This document shows, one piece after another, positions 42,542 to 51,140 of a stretch of DNA of 64,000 nt. The DNA lies in the NCBI GenBank assembly GCA_039029735.1, contig JBCCFL010000002.1, positions 124,001 to 188,000 on the forward strand, in the 5' to 3' direction. Numbering within the stretch: position 1 is the stretch's first letter; each line of letters starts with the position of its first letter. The translations under genes were made by a program, and so were the position numbers. The DNA is from CADEDH01 sp039029735 (GTDB lineage Bacteria > Actinomycetota > Acidimicrobiia > Acidimicrobiales > SZUA-35). The notes under the pieces are model-generated. The model had not been told where the DNA came from. It saw only the letters and a program-made list of their open reading frames with translations, and did not search any database.

Positions 42542-43647
42542 TGACCTTCGAAGTCACCGAGGGTGTCGGCGGTGCCCTTGAGCACCGGAGCGAAGTCGTC
42601 CAGGTTGGTGGATGCGGGAGGGTTCTCGCCATTCAGCTGGGCCACGCCGAGATCGATGCCGAGACGGCCGGCGTCCTGCACGACGTCGACCCACACGCCG
42701 TACCAGCGGCCCTCGTTCACTGCCTCGACGGCCTGGGTGGGCGAGCCGTTGCCGATGAACTGCACGCCTTCGATGCCGTTGGAGATCGCCGACTGCTCGG
42801 CGCCGAGGATGGCCTGCGACGAGCCGACCATCACGTCGATCTGGTCGTTGGCGAGGAACACACCGTCGGCCGCAGCCTGGCCGGTGGCCTGGTCGTAGCC
42901 GCCGACGGCGTTGTCCACCAGCACCACGTTCGGGGCGGTAGCAACGGCCTCCTCGAACGCCGCGGTCCTGGCGTCGTCGAGTGGGAAGTTGGCGAAGCCG
43001 ATCAGGTAGGACACGTAGCAGGGATCGGTGTCGCCGCAGGCGTCGATAGCCATCTCACCGAGGCCAGTGCCGTTGGCGGCGATCGGGGTGCCGGCGAACA
43101 ACATGCCGTCGATCTGGGGATCGAGGGTCAGGAAGTCCGGGCCAACGGCTGAGTACACGGCCGTGACGGCGATGCCCTCGGCGATTGCCTCCTCGACGGC
43201 CGGGGTGATTGCGGCGCCGTTGTTGGCGGTGATGATGTAGATGTCGTACTCGCCCGACGTGGTGGCGTTCTGGATCTGCTGGGCCTGGATCTCACCGTCG
43301 AACTGGCCGTCGAACAGCTCGACCTCGACGCCGGCCGCCTCACCGGCGTCCTGGACGCCGGTCCAGATGCCCTGGGTGAAGCCGTTCACGTTGGCGTAGC
43401 CGAAGAAGGCGGCGCGCAGCCCCTCACCGGAGGCGGCGTCGTCTTCCATGGCCTCGTCGTCTTCCATGGCCTCGTCATCGGTCTCGGCCTCGGCGTCGTC
43501 ATCAGAGTCGGAGTCGTCGGTCTCGGCTTCCGCCGTTGTGTCCTCCGCCTCGTCGTCGGTCGCCTCGTCGTCGTCCGAACCGCAGGCCGCGGCGAGCATC
43601 GCCAACGCCAGCAGGGCAGCAAGAAGCTGCAGGAGTCTCTTGGACAT
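42529..43647 (-). CDS. Substrate-binding lipoprotein of CUT2-type ABC importer
   Basis: A 372-residue exported lipoprotein. The signal peptide and lipobox (LLALAMLAAAC) give a lipid-anchored cysteine at 22. Residues 23-75 are an extremely acidic linker (Asp, Glu, Ala with EAMEDD repeats). Residues 80-372 are a Peripla_BP_4 fold with FGYANVNGFTQGIWTGVQDA at its start. The domain belongs to the sugar-binding CUT2 class, but the operon context with hydantoinase genes suggests a nitrogenous ligand. The ATG has GGAAGAGG as ribosome site. The linker probably spaces the domain from a charged cell envelope. Confidence 0.93.
   Translation of the reverse strand: MSKRLLQLLAALLALAMLAAACGSDDDEATDDEAEDTTAEAETDDSDSDDDAEAETDDEAMEDDEAMEDDAASGEGLRAAFFGYANVNGFTQGIWTGVQDAGEAAGVEVELFDGQFDGEIQAQQIQNATTSGEYDIYIITANNGAAITPAVEEAIAEGIAVTAVYSAVGPDFLTLDPQIDGMLFAGTPIAANGTGLGEMAIDACGDTDPCYVSYLIGFANFPLDDARTAAFEEAVATAPNVVLVDNAVGGYDQATGQAAADGVFLANDQIDVMVGSSQAILGAEQSAISNGIEGVQFIGNGSPTQAVEAVNEGRWYGVWVDVVQDAGRLGIDLGVAQLNGENPPASTNLDDFAPVLKGTADTLGDFEGQWTN
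43438..43491 (-). repeat. 18-bp tandem repeat in the lipoprotein linker
   Basis: Two perfect copies of an 18-bp unit (43438-43455 and 43456-43473) plus a third degenerate copy (43474-43491). In the protein they give EAMEDD units of the acidic linker. The copy number may vary between strains. Confidence 0.8.
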
Positions 43648-43691
43648 GATTCCTCTTCCCTTTCCTCTCCGCCCAACGTTGGGCGGCGCGA

Positions 43692-45362
43692 TCAGTCGTC
43701 GCTCAGGCCGTACACCGACCGAGCAATCTCGTCCGAGATGACGCCGACGGCGACATCGTTGGCCACGAGTTCGGGCGCCCGCTCCTGCGGGTCGCCGAAG
43801 CCCCCTCCGCCGCCGGTCATGGTGCGGATGACGTCACCCTTCTTGAGCGACACGTTGGCGCTCTTGAGTGCGTGCTGTTCCTCGGGCGTGCCGGGGTTGA
43901 TCACCACGTCGGGGCCAGTGGCCTCCTGGCCTCCGGCGAGGCCCCAGGCCGGGGTCTTGCTCCGCTCGAACCAGGTGGAGATCGTGGTGTCGCCCAGGAG
44001 TTCGAACTCCCGGCTGACGCCGACGCCGCCGCGGTACTTGCCGTGGCCCGACGAATCGGTGCGGTAGCCGTAGTGGCGAACGCGGAGCGGGTACTTGGTC
44101 TCCAGTACCTCGATCGGCATGTCTTTGAGCGAGCCGTTCACGTTGTTGATGAGGGCGTCCTGGCCGTCGGAGCCGTTCCATGCACCCCAGCCGCCGACGG
44201 TGGGCTCCACGTGGAGCCACGGGGCCTTGGTGTCGGGATCGACGCCACTGAGGAAGATCACCATCGAGTCGCCGTAGCTGGCGGCGGCCGCTCGCTCCGG
44301 CACGGCGTCGGCGAGGGCCTTCACCACGAGATCGATCAGCAGCCCGAGGGGGGTGAAGTACCACTCCACTGGGAACGGTTCCACGGCGCCGACCAGCGAG
44401 CCCTCTCGCACGTCAACGGTGAGGGCGCGGAACGAGCCTCCGTTGGGCGGGCTGTCGGGATCGATGAGCAGCTTGTAGGCCACCCGGGCCGCGGCAACCG
44501 CCTGAGTGGCGCCGCAGTTCACGGGGCCGGTGCAGGCATCGTCGGTCTGGGTGAGGTCGACGTGCATCGTGTCGCCGTCGATCACCACCTTCACCCTCAC
44601 ATCCACCGGCTCGTCACCGATGCCGTCGCTGTCGATGCTGCCTTCGGCGTGGTACTCGCCGTCGGAGATCGCACTGATGAACTCCCGCTCCTTGCGCTCG
44701 GCCTGGCGGAAGATCTCATCTCGGGCGGCGATCACCGTGTCGGCCCCGTAGCGACGGAAGAGCTCAGGCAGGCGGCGAGCGCCCGTGTGACAGCAGGCGA
44801 TCTGGGCGCCGAGGTCGCCGACGGCGCCGTGGAAGAACCGGCTGTTGCGACCGATGGCCTGAGTGAGCGACTTGGACTGGACGCCGCCCTCCACGATCTT
44901 CACCGGGGCGAGCCGGAGGCCCTCCTGGAACACGTCGATCGAGTCGATCGTGCCGCCCGGATCCTTCGAGCCGACGTCGAGCCAGTGGGCTCGCGATGTG
45001 GCGAACCCGAGCAACTCGGTGTTGTCGTCGAAGATCGGCTCCATCACCGTCATGTCGTGGAGGTGGGTGCCGGTGATGTATGGGTCGTTCATGATCCACA
45101 CGTCGCCGGGCTGCCACACGTCACGGCCGTACTCGGCCTCGATGGCGAGGGTGCAGGCTTCGAGGTTGCCGAGGAAGATCGGCAGGCCGGCCGACTGTCC
45201 GAGCACGGCGTGGTCGGCGTCGAGCAGCGCCACCGAGCAGTCCTTCATCTCGTAGATGATCGGGGTGTAGGCCGAGCGGATCAGCGTGGCGTTCATCTCG
45301 TCGGCCACCGAGGTGAGCGCGTTGCGGATGATCTCGACGGTGACTGGATTGATGGTGGTCAT
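43692..45362 (-). CDS. Hydantoinase B/oxoprolinase family protein (copy 1)
   Basis: A 556-residue subunit of the HyuB type. Family marks: VEIIRNALTSVADEMNATLIRSAYTP, cut here at its helix end, then WIMNDPYITGTHLHDMTV with the HLHD metal-like motif, NCGATQAVAAARVAYKLL and a closing TGGGGGFGDP. HyuA and HyuB together cleave five-membered lactam or imide rings (hydantoins, 5-oxoproline) using ATP, and related pairs carboxylate acetone. It starts 13 nt after HyuA copy 1. It is about 40% shorter than fused eukaryotic oxoprolinase, as expected for the split form. The substrate is not deducible from sequence. Confidence 0.92.
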   Translation of the reverse strand: MTTINPVTVEIIRNALTSVADEMNATLIRSAYTPIIYEMKDCSVALLDADHAVLGQSAGLPIFLGNLEACTLAIEAEYGRDVWQPGDVWIMNDPYITGTHLHDMTVMEPIFDDNTELLGFATSRAHWLDVGSKDPGGTIDSIDVFQEGLRLAPVKIVEGGVQSKSLTQAIGRNSRFFHGAVGDLGAQIACCHTGARRLPELFRRYGADTVIAARDEIFRQAERKEREFISAISDGEYHAEGSIDSDGIGDEPVDVRVKVVIDGDTMHVDLTQTDDACTGPVNCGATQAVAAARVAYKLLIDPDSPPNGGSFRALTVDVREGSLVGAVEPFPVEWYFTPLGLLIDLVVKALADAVPERAAAASYGDSMVIFLSGVDPDTKAPWLHVEPTVGGWGAWNGSDGQDALINNVNGSLKDMPIEVLETKYPLRVRHYGYRTDSSGHGKYRGGVGVSREFELLGDTTISTWFERSKTPAWGLAGGQEATGPDVVINPGTPEEQHALKSANVSLKKGDVIRTMTGGGGGFGDPQERAPELVANDVAVGVISDEIARSVYGLSDD

Positions 45363-45375
45363 CGGATCAGGTCCT

Positions 45376-47424
45376 TCAGTCGGCAGATGCGGGAGAACGG
45401 TGGGCGGTGATCACGCCGTAGGCGTCGACGTCGAGCGTCCAGCCGGGCGGGATCACGGTGGTGGCGGTGGGTTCGGCCACCACGACGGGGCCCGTGATCG
45501 ATGCCCCGGGCGAGAGGTCGTCGCGGCTGACGAGCGGGGTGTCGTGCTCATCGCCGTCGAACCACACCGGGCGTGGGGTGAGCGTCACCTCGGCGCTGTC
45601 GCCGTCGAGCGGTGTCGGTTCGGCCCGGCCGAGATCGCCGAGTGCGGTGGCCCGGGCGATCACGAACTCGATCGGTGCGTCGGCATTCGAGTGGCCGAAG
45701 CGGCCGTGGTGCAGGGCGTCGAACGCGGCCTTCACCGAGACCGACCAGTCGGCGTCGAGCACGTTCGCCGCGGTGCCCACCGGCACGGTGAGTGTGTACT
45801 CCTGTCCGACGTAGCGGGCGTCGATGGCGCACCGCACGTCAACGGCATCGGCGTCGACCCCTTCGGAGGCCACCTGGTCGCCGACCTCGGTGGCCAGCTC
45901 GTCGAAGATCGCCGCCAGCGCTGCGGTGTCGACCCCGTCCAACGTGTGGGGAAAGCCGCGGGCGGCGTCGCGCCGCAGCTTGGTCTCCAACATGCCCCAG
46001 GCCGAGAAGGCGCCAGGGAAGCGAGGTACGAGCATCGTGTCGATGCCGAGTTCCTCGGCGAGGAAGGCAGCGTGCATGGGGCCGGCACCACCGAAGGCAA
46101 CAAGGGCGAAGTCGGAGGGCTCAATGCCCCTCTCGACCGTGAGTGTGCGGATGGCCTGGGCCATCTTGGCGTTGACCACGTCGAGAACACCCTGAGCCAT
46201 GGCTGTTGGATCGAGCCCGAGCTCTTCGCCAACGGTCTTGAGCGCAGCGATCGATCGGGCGGGGTCGAGCTCGAACTCCCCACCGGCGAACACCGTGGGA
46301 TCAACCCGGCCGAGGGCCACGTTGGCGTCGGTGACGGTGGGCTCGGTTCCGCCCCGCCCGTAGCAGGCTGGGCCAGGGGTGGCGCCAGCGCTGCGGGGAC
46401 CAACCCGGAGACCACCGGCCTCGGTGTAGGCCACCGAGCCTCCGCCAGCGCCAACGGTGTAGATGTTCACCACCGGCATGAGCAGCGGGAACCCCTCGAG
46501 CGTCGCCTCGGTGGCCACGTCGGCCTCACCGTCCACGATGAGGCTCACGTCGAACGACGTGCCGCCCATGTCAACGCAGATCAGGTTCTTGCGGCCCGTG
46601 AGTCGAGCCAGTGACACGCCGCCCATGGCGCCGCCAACGGGGCCTGACAGCAGGGTCTGTACCGTGTGGTCGTGGGCCGCGGCGGCGGTGATGATGCCGC
46701 CGGACGACTGCATGATGTGCAGCGGCACGGTCATGCCGTCACGAGCGAGCCCGGTGGCGAGGTCTTCGAGGTAGGTGCGCACGATCGGTGCGGTGTAGGC
46801 GTCGAGCACCGTCGTCGAGGTGCGCTCGTACTCCCGCCATTCTCGGGCGAGCCGGTGGGAGAGGCTGACCGGAACCTGCTCTCCGAGCTCACGGCGCAGG
46901 ATCTGCTCGGCGGCCAGCTCGTGGGCCGGGTTCTCGTAGCTGAACAAGAAGGCGATGGCGATGGAGGTGTAGCCGTTGCGGCGGAACATCTCGGCCGCGC
47001 TCGCCAGGTCGGTTTCGGAGAGCGCATCGACCTCGTCGCCCGTCGGCGTGAGCCTGCCGCCGATCTCGTGGGTGTCGGCCCGGGTCACGAGGGGCTCGGG
47101 CTTGCGGTACTGGATCTCGTACAGCTCAGTGCGGTTTCCGCGTGCGATCTGGTAGACGTCGCCGGCCCCAGCGCTGGCGAGCAGGAGCACCTTCTCGCCC
47201 CGGCGCTGCAGGAAGGCGTTCAGACCCTGGGTGGTGCCGTGCACCACGAATGACAGCTCAGCGAGGTCGCCAACCACGTTGCCCATCGCGTTGCGCACAC
47301 CGGTGGTGAGCTCGCCGGGCGTGGTCGACGCCTTGCCAGCCGTGTACTGGCCCGTCTCCTCGTCGTAGCCCACCGCATCGGTGAAGGTTCCACCGATGTC
47401 CATCGACACCCTGTATCGACTCAT
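45376..47424 (-). CDS. Hydantoinase A/oxoprolinase family protein (copy 1)
   Basis: A 682-residue ATP-binding subunit. The actin-like fold begins at SMDIGGTFTDAVGYDEETGQ, with FVVHGTTQGLNAFLQRRG, then the second phosphate-binding stretch ICVDMGGTSFDVSLIVDG and GGGSVAYTEAGGLRVGPRSAG. The substrate-side C-terminal domain ends at RSPASAD. ATP is used to activate the ring carbonyl. ATG 47424 overlaps the stop of the small monooxygenase-fold gene. Longer starts run into that gene's shadow. It would form a heteromer with HyuB copy 1. Confidence 0.93.
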   Translation of the reverse strand: MSRYRVSMDIGGTFTDAVGYDEETGQYTAGKASTTPGELTTGVRNAMGNVVGDLAELSFVVHGTTQGLNAFLQRRGEKVLLLASAGAGDVYQIARGNRTELYEIQYRKPEPLVTRADTHEIGGRLTPTGDEVDALSETDLASAAEMFRRNGYTSIAIAFLFSYENPAHELAAEQILRRELGEQVPVSLSHRLAREWREYERTSTTVLDAYTAPIVRTYLEDLATGLARDGMTVPLHIMQSSGGIITAAAAHDHTVQTLLSGPVGGAMGGVSLARLTGRKNLICVDMGGTSFDVSLIVDGEADVATEATLEGFPLLMPVVNIYTVGAGGGSVAYTEAGGLRVGPRSAGATPGPACYGRGGTEPTVTDANVALGRVDPTVFAGGEFELDPARSIAALKTVGEELGLDPTAMAQGVLDVVNAKMAQAIRTLTVERGIEPSDFALVAFGGAGPMHAAFLAEELGIDTMLVPRFPGAFSAWGMLETKLRRDAARGFPHTLDGVDTAALAAIFDELATEVGDQVASEGVDADAVDVRCAIDARYVGQEYTLTVPVGTAANVLDADWSVSVKAAFDALHHGRFGHSNADAPIEFVIARATALGDLGRAEPTPLDGDSAEVTLTPRPVWFDGDEHDTPLVSRDDLSPGASITGPVVVAEPTATTVIPPGWTLDVDAYGVITAHRSPASAD

Positions 47425-47744
47425 TCCATCGTTCCTTCGCTCGATGCGGTGAGCGCCACCCGGTACAACCCGCCGACGCTCTCTGCCGTGATTGGTTCGA
47501 CGAGCAGTTCGTTGAGCTCGTCGCCCGTTGCGTTCCGATCCGGGTTGTCGATCCAGGCCTGGTAGGCCTCGGAGTCCACCCACGACGCGGTGACGAGGAT
47601 CTCGTCGCTTCGCAGCAGCAACGAGACGTCTTGGCAGCCGTCGACCCTGAGGGCCCGCTCGAAGATCTGCTCCCGTCGGAACAGGTCGACGACGGCTTCT
47701 GCGCACCCCGGCCGGGGTTTCATCTTCAGTACCGAGCGGATCAA
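47421..47744 (-). CDS. Antibiotic-biosynthesis-monooxygenase-fold (ABM) small protein
   Basis: A 107-residue dimeric alpha+beta barrel candidate. The pattern is strand-helix-strand: VLKMKPRPGCAEAVVDLFRR, CQDVSLLLRSDEILVTASWV, YQAWIDNPDRNA. ABM-fold proteins are cofactor-free oxygenases, haem-degrading enzymes or plain sensors; no active-site residue is clear here. The start is TTG with GAAGGGGG about 6 nt upstream. ATG 47723 is an alternative that would cut the first strand. It is the first gene of the leftward hydantoinase operon. Confidence 0.7.
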   Translation of the reverse strand: MIRSVLKMKPRPGCAEAVVDLFRREQIFERALRVDGCQDVSLLLRSDEILVTASWVDSEAYQAWIDNPDRNATGDELNELLVEPITAESVGGLYRVALTASSEGTME

Positions 47745-47908
47745 GCCCGCCCCCTTCAGCAGTTCGCTATTGGTTCACGGACAGTAACTAGTTGCCGATA
47801 GGTTTGCAAGCGTGAATTGATACCGGACATGCTGACGTAACATCTAGCCTGACCCCGGCACCTTCGGTGGTGCACACTGGGCAGTCGACATCGGGAGGCA
47901 GCACATCG

Positions 47909-48478
47909 GTGGAAGTCGAACTCGAGGCAGTGGGACGAAATCTCGGCGAACTCCGGGCGTCTCGGGGGCTGAGCCTGCGGGAGCTGGGAGAGCTGACGGG
48001 GTACACCAGCTCGTACCTGTCACAGGTGGAGCGCGGCGATTCCGTGCCGTCGCTCTCGGGCCTCGCCACGATGGCGGCCGCCCTGGGGGTCGAGATGGCG
48101 AGCCTGTTCGAACAGGCCGCCGGGCCGAGGATCCACGTGTCGCGGGCGAACGAGCCGCTGCAACTGCGCACCGCCGTGACCGAGGACGACGAGCCCTCTC
48201 ACCGTTACTCGGTGCTCGGTGCCCACGGCAACGAGGGCGCCTACACCGCCCTCGTCCACGAGCTTCCCCCCGGGGAGCCGCCACTCCACTTCCGGCACTT
48301 CGGCGAGCGGTTCGCGCTCGTGCTCAGCGGTTCGGTGGAGATCACGATCGAGGGTGACGCCCATCCCCTCGCGGCCGGCGATTGGCTCCACTACGCATCG
48401 CACCACCAGCATTCGATCGAAGTGACAAGCGCGACCGAGGCCCTGGTTCTCTGGGTCGTCAGCCCCGCCATCTTCTGA
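47909..48478 (+). CDS. XRE family regulator with cupin domain (copy 1)
   Basis: A 189-residue regulator. The HTH (about 8-62) reads LGELRASRGLSLRELGELTG, YTSSYLSQVERGDSVPSLSG. A C-terminal cupin_2 barrel (about 105-185) carries PPLHFRHFGERFALVLSGSVE with conserved histidines for a metal or small acid. Such proteins sense an amine or organic acid and control its catabolic genes. GTG 47909 has GGGAGG 10 nt upstream; a GTG at 47867 would add 14 residues. TAGCCT at 47845-47850 is the probable -10 box. It is divergent from the leftward hydantoinase operon, which it probably controls. Confidence 0.88.
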   Translation: MEVELEAVGRNLGELRASRGLSLRELGELTGYTSSYLSQVERGDSVPSLSGLATMAAALGVEMASLFEQAAGPRIHVSRANEPLQLRTAVTEDDEPSHRYSVLGAHGNEGAYTALVHELPPGEPPLHFRHFGERFALVLSGSVEITIEGDAHPLAAGDWLHYASHHQHSIEVTSATEALVLWVVSPAIF

Positions 48479-48510
48479 TCATTCGAAACGACAAGGAACA
48501 CGTCGAAGGC

Positions 48511-49041
48511 ATGGACAACTACAGCGGACTCAGTGAGGAGGTCGGGGCCAGGCTCTCAGAGCGTCGCCAGGAACTCGGCGCCACGCTGCGAGACATCGCC
48601 GCCACCGCCGAGGTATCGGCGAGCCACCTCAGCGAGATCGAGAACGGACGGAGCCAGGTGTCGCTGCCGGTGTTGCTCCGCGTCGTCCGGGCGCTCGACC
48701 TCACGATCAGCGAGTTGCTGCCCCGGATCGGCGGCCGCCGCACCCGAACCGGATCCACCCACAGCCTCGGTCCGGGCGACCACCGGATCTCCCATCCCGA
48801 GCTGGAACTGACGATCGACTACCACGAAATGGAGCCCGACTCGGTGGTCCTCGTCGAGAATCCCACCCTCGACGATCTGCTCGTGCACGTGCTCGCCGGT
48901 GAGATCAGGGTGGACACGGCGGGCCAGTCGGTCACGCTCGGCACCGGCGACACCCTCGACAGCGAACGCCTCGGCTCGTGCAAGCTGATTGCCGTGGCTC
49001 CGGCCACCGCCATCACCGTCACCCGATCGGAGCAACCGTGA
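48511..49041 (+). CDS. XRE family regulator with C-terminal cupin-like domain (copy 2)
   Basis: A 176-residue protein with the same design as its neighbour but clearly diverged. HTH about 8-62: RLSERRQELGATLRDIAATA, EVSASHLSEIENGRSQVSLP. The C-terminal domain (about 95-175) has the strand pattern of a cupin but fewer histidines, so the ligand may differ. It follows copy 1 by 32 nt, and its stop overlaps the GTG of HyuA copy 2 (GTGA), tying it to the rightward operon. The ATG at 48511 is preceded by CAAGGA at a long spacing. Confidence 0.86.
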   Translation: MDNYSGLSEEVGARLSERRQELGATLRDIAATAEVSASHLSEIENGRSQVSLPVLLRVVRALDLTISELLPRIGGRRTRTGSTHSLGPGDHRISHPELELTIDYHEMEPDSVVLVENPTLDDLLVHVLAGEIRVDTAGQSVTLGTGDTLDSERLGSCKLIAVAPATAITVTRSEQP

Positions 49042-51125
49042 CCAGTGCCGAGTCGCTCCGGATCGCCACCGACGTCGGCGGCACGTTCACCGACCTGGTT
49101 GGCTTCCGGATCGGAGCCGACGGGTCGACGTCGGAGGTCACGGCCAAGAGCGACACCACACCGCCGAACTTCGAGCGTGGCATCTTCGACGTGGTGGCCA
49201 ACAGCGGGCTCGAGGTGGCCGAGATCACCGGGCACATCCACGGCACCACCGTGGTGATCAACGCGCTCACCGAACGCAAGGGAGTCACGGTGGGGCTCAT
49301 CACCACCGAGGGATTCCGCGACACCCTCGAGATCGCCCGCGGGAATCGGCCCGACCTGTTCAATCTCGACTACGTGAAGCCGCCCGCGTTCGTTCCCCGG
49401 CATCTGCGCCGCGAGGTGCCGGGCCGGCTCACCTACCACGGTGAGGAACGCCATCCCCTCGACGTGTCGGGTGTCGGGGCCATCGTCGATGACTTCCGGG
49501 CGGAAGGGGTGGAGGCCGTGGCCGTGTCGCTGCTCCACTCCTACGCCGATCCGAGCCATGAACTCGCAGTGATCGATGCCGTACGAGCGGCCTGGCCCGA
49601 GGTGTCGATCGTGGCCTCGCACCAGATCAGCCGACAGTGGCGTGAGTACGAGCGCACCAGTACCGCAGTGCTGTCGGCCTACGTGCAGCCGCCGGCAGAG
49701 CGCTACCTCGATCGCTTGCAGGCCGGTCTGGCCGAGCAGGGGATCGGGGCCGAGACGCTGGTCATGCAGTCGAACTGCGGCGTGTCGTCGCTGGCCACCG
49801 CAGCCGACGTGCCGATCACGATGGTGGAATCGGGCCCCGCGTCGGGGTTCAAGGGCGCGGCAGAGCTTGGCCGCCTCATCGGAGAGCCCAACGTGCTCGC
49901 CCTCGACATCGGTGGCACCACCGCCAAGTGCTCCCTGATCCAGGACGGGCAGGTGCGCATCGTGACCGACTACTGGATCGAGCGAACGCATACCAACGCC
50001 GGCTACCCGCTCATGGTGCCGGTCGTCGACCTGGTAGAGATCGGCAATGGCGGCGGGTCGATCGCCTGGGTGGACGACTTCGGCAAGCTCCACGTCGGCC
50101 CCCAGTCGGCTGGAGCCGACCCCGGCCCGGCCGCCTACGGCCAGGGCGGCACCGGCGCCACCACCACCGACGCCAATCTGTGGCTCGGCCGTATCGGCGC
50201 CGACCACTTCCGCGGCGGCAGCGGCGCCCCGGACATCGACGCCGTGAAGACCGCACTCGACACCCTCGCCGCCCGCCTCGGGCTCGACGCCGAGCAGACC
50301 GCCCGAGGCATCGTGCGTATCGCCAACGACAACATGGTGAACGCACTGAAGCTGATCTCGGTGAACCGCGGGTTCGACCCTCGCGACTTCGTGCTCGTGG
50401 CCTTCGGCGGGGGCGGGCCGATGCACGCCGTGGCCCTGGCTCAGGAACTCGGGGTACGCCGGGTGGTGATCCCCCGGGCGGCGTCGGTGTTCTCGGCCTG
50501 GGGCATGATCATGTCGGACCTGCGGCGCGACCTGTTCCGCACGCTCGTCACCACCCTCGACACCGATCACCTGGCATCGATCGTGGCGGCATACGACGGC
50601 GCAGTGACCGATCTCGTCGCACAGTTCGCCAGCGATGGTGTGGCGGCCGATGATGTTGTGATCGAACGATTCGCCCAGCTCCGCTACCAGAACCAGGAGC
50701 ACACCTCTGAGGTCGCCATCGGTGCCGACGATCTGACGGACGCGGGCATCGACGGGCTCGTGGAGCGGTTCCACACGCAGTACGAGGCCGAGTACACCTA
50801 CCGGCTCGATGCTGCGGTTGAGTTCGTCGGGCTCCATCTCGTCGGTTCAGCCGATGTCGGCAAGCCCATGCTGCACCCGGCCCCGTTGGGCGACGCCGAC
50901 GCCACCAGTGCCGTCGCCGGCGAACGCCAGGTGGACTACGCCACCGACGGCGTCCACCGTGCCACCCTCATCGACGCCGCCCGGCTTCAACCCGGCATGC
51001 GGTTCGCCGGGCCGGCCGTGATCGAGGGAGCCGGAACCTCGGTGGTGGTGCACCCGAACTGCGAGGTCGAGATCGACGGCCTCGGCAACACGATCATCAC
51101 GCTCGACGCTGCCCCTTCGCCCTGA
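49038..51125 (+). CDS. Hydantoinase A/oxoprolinase family protein (copy 2)
   Basis: A 695-residue ATP-binding subunit. Motifs: IATDVGGTFTDLVGFRIGAD, HIHGTTVVINALTERKGV, ALDIGGTTAKCSLI and GGGSIAWVDDFGKLHVGPQSAG. It resembles copy 1 in layout but differs throughout, so it is an older paralogue rather than a recent duplicate. The start is GTG, coupled to XRE copy 2 by GTGA. HyuB copy 2 starts 15 nt after it with a GGAGG site. Its substrate may differ from that of copy 1. Confidence 0.93.
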   Translation: MTSAESLRIATDVGGTFTDLVGFRIGADGSTSEVTAKSDTTPPNFERGIFDVVANSGLEVAEITGHIHGTTVVINALTERKGVTVGLITTEGFRDTLEIARGNRPDLFNLDYVKPPAFVPRHLRREVPGRLTYHGEERHPLDVSGVGAIVDDFRAEGVEAVAVSLLHSYADPSHELAVIDAVRAAWPEVSIVASHQISRQWREYERTSTAVLSAYVQPPAERYLDRLQAGLAEQGIGAETLVMQSNCGVSSLATAADVPITMVESGPASGFKGAAELGRLIGEPNVLALDIGGTTAKCSLIQDGQVRIVTDYWIERTHTNAGYPLMVPVVDLVEIGNGGGSIAWVDDFGKLHVGPQSAGADPGPAAYGQGGTGATTTDANLWLGRIGADHFRGGSGAPDIDAVKTALDTLAARLGLDAEQTARGIVRIANDNMVNALKLISVNRGFDPRDFVLVAFGGGGPMHAVALAQELGVRRVVIPRAASVFSAWGMIMSDLRRDLFRTLVTTLDTDHLASIVAAYDGAVTDLVAQFASDGVAADDVVIERFAQLRYQNQEHTSEVAIGADDLTDAGIDGLVERFHTQYEAEYTYRLDAAVEFVGLHLVGSADVGKPMLHPAPLGDADATSAVAGERQVDYATDGVHRATLIDAARLQPGMRFAGPAVIEGAGTSVVVHPNCEVEIDGLGNTIITLDAAPSP

Positions 51126-51140
51126 CCCGGAGGTCACCCC

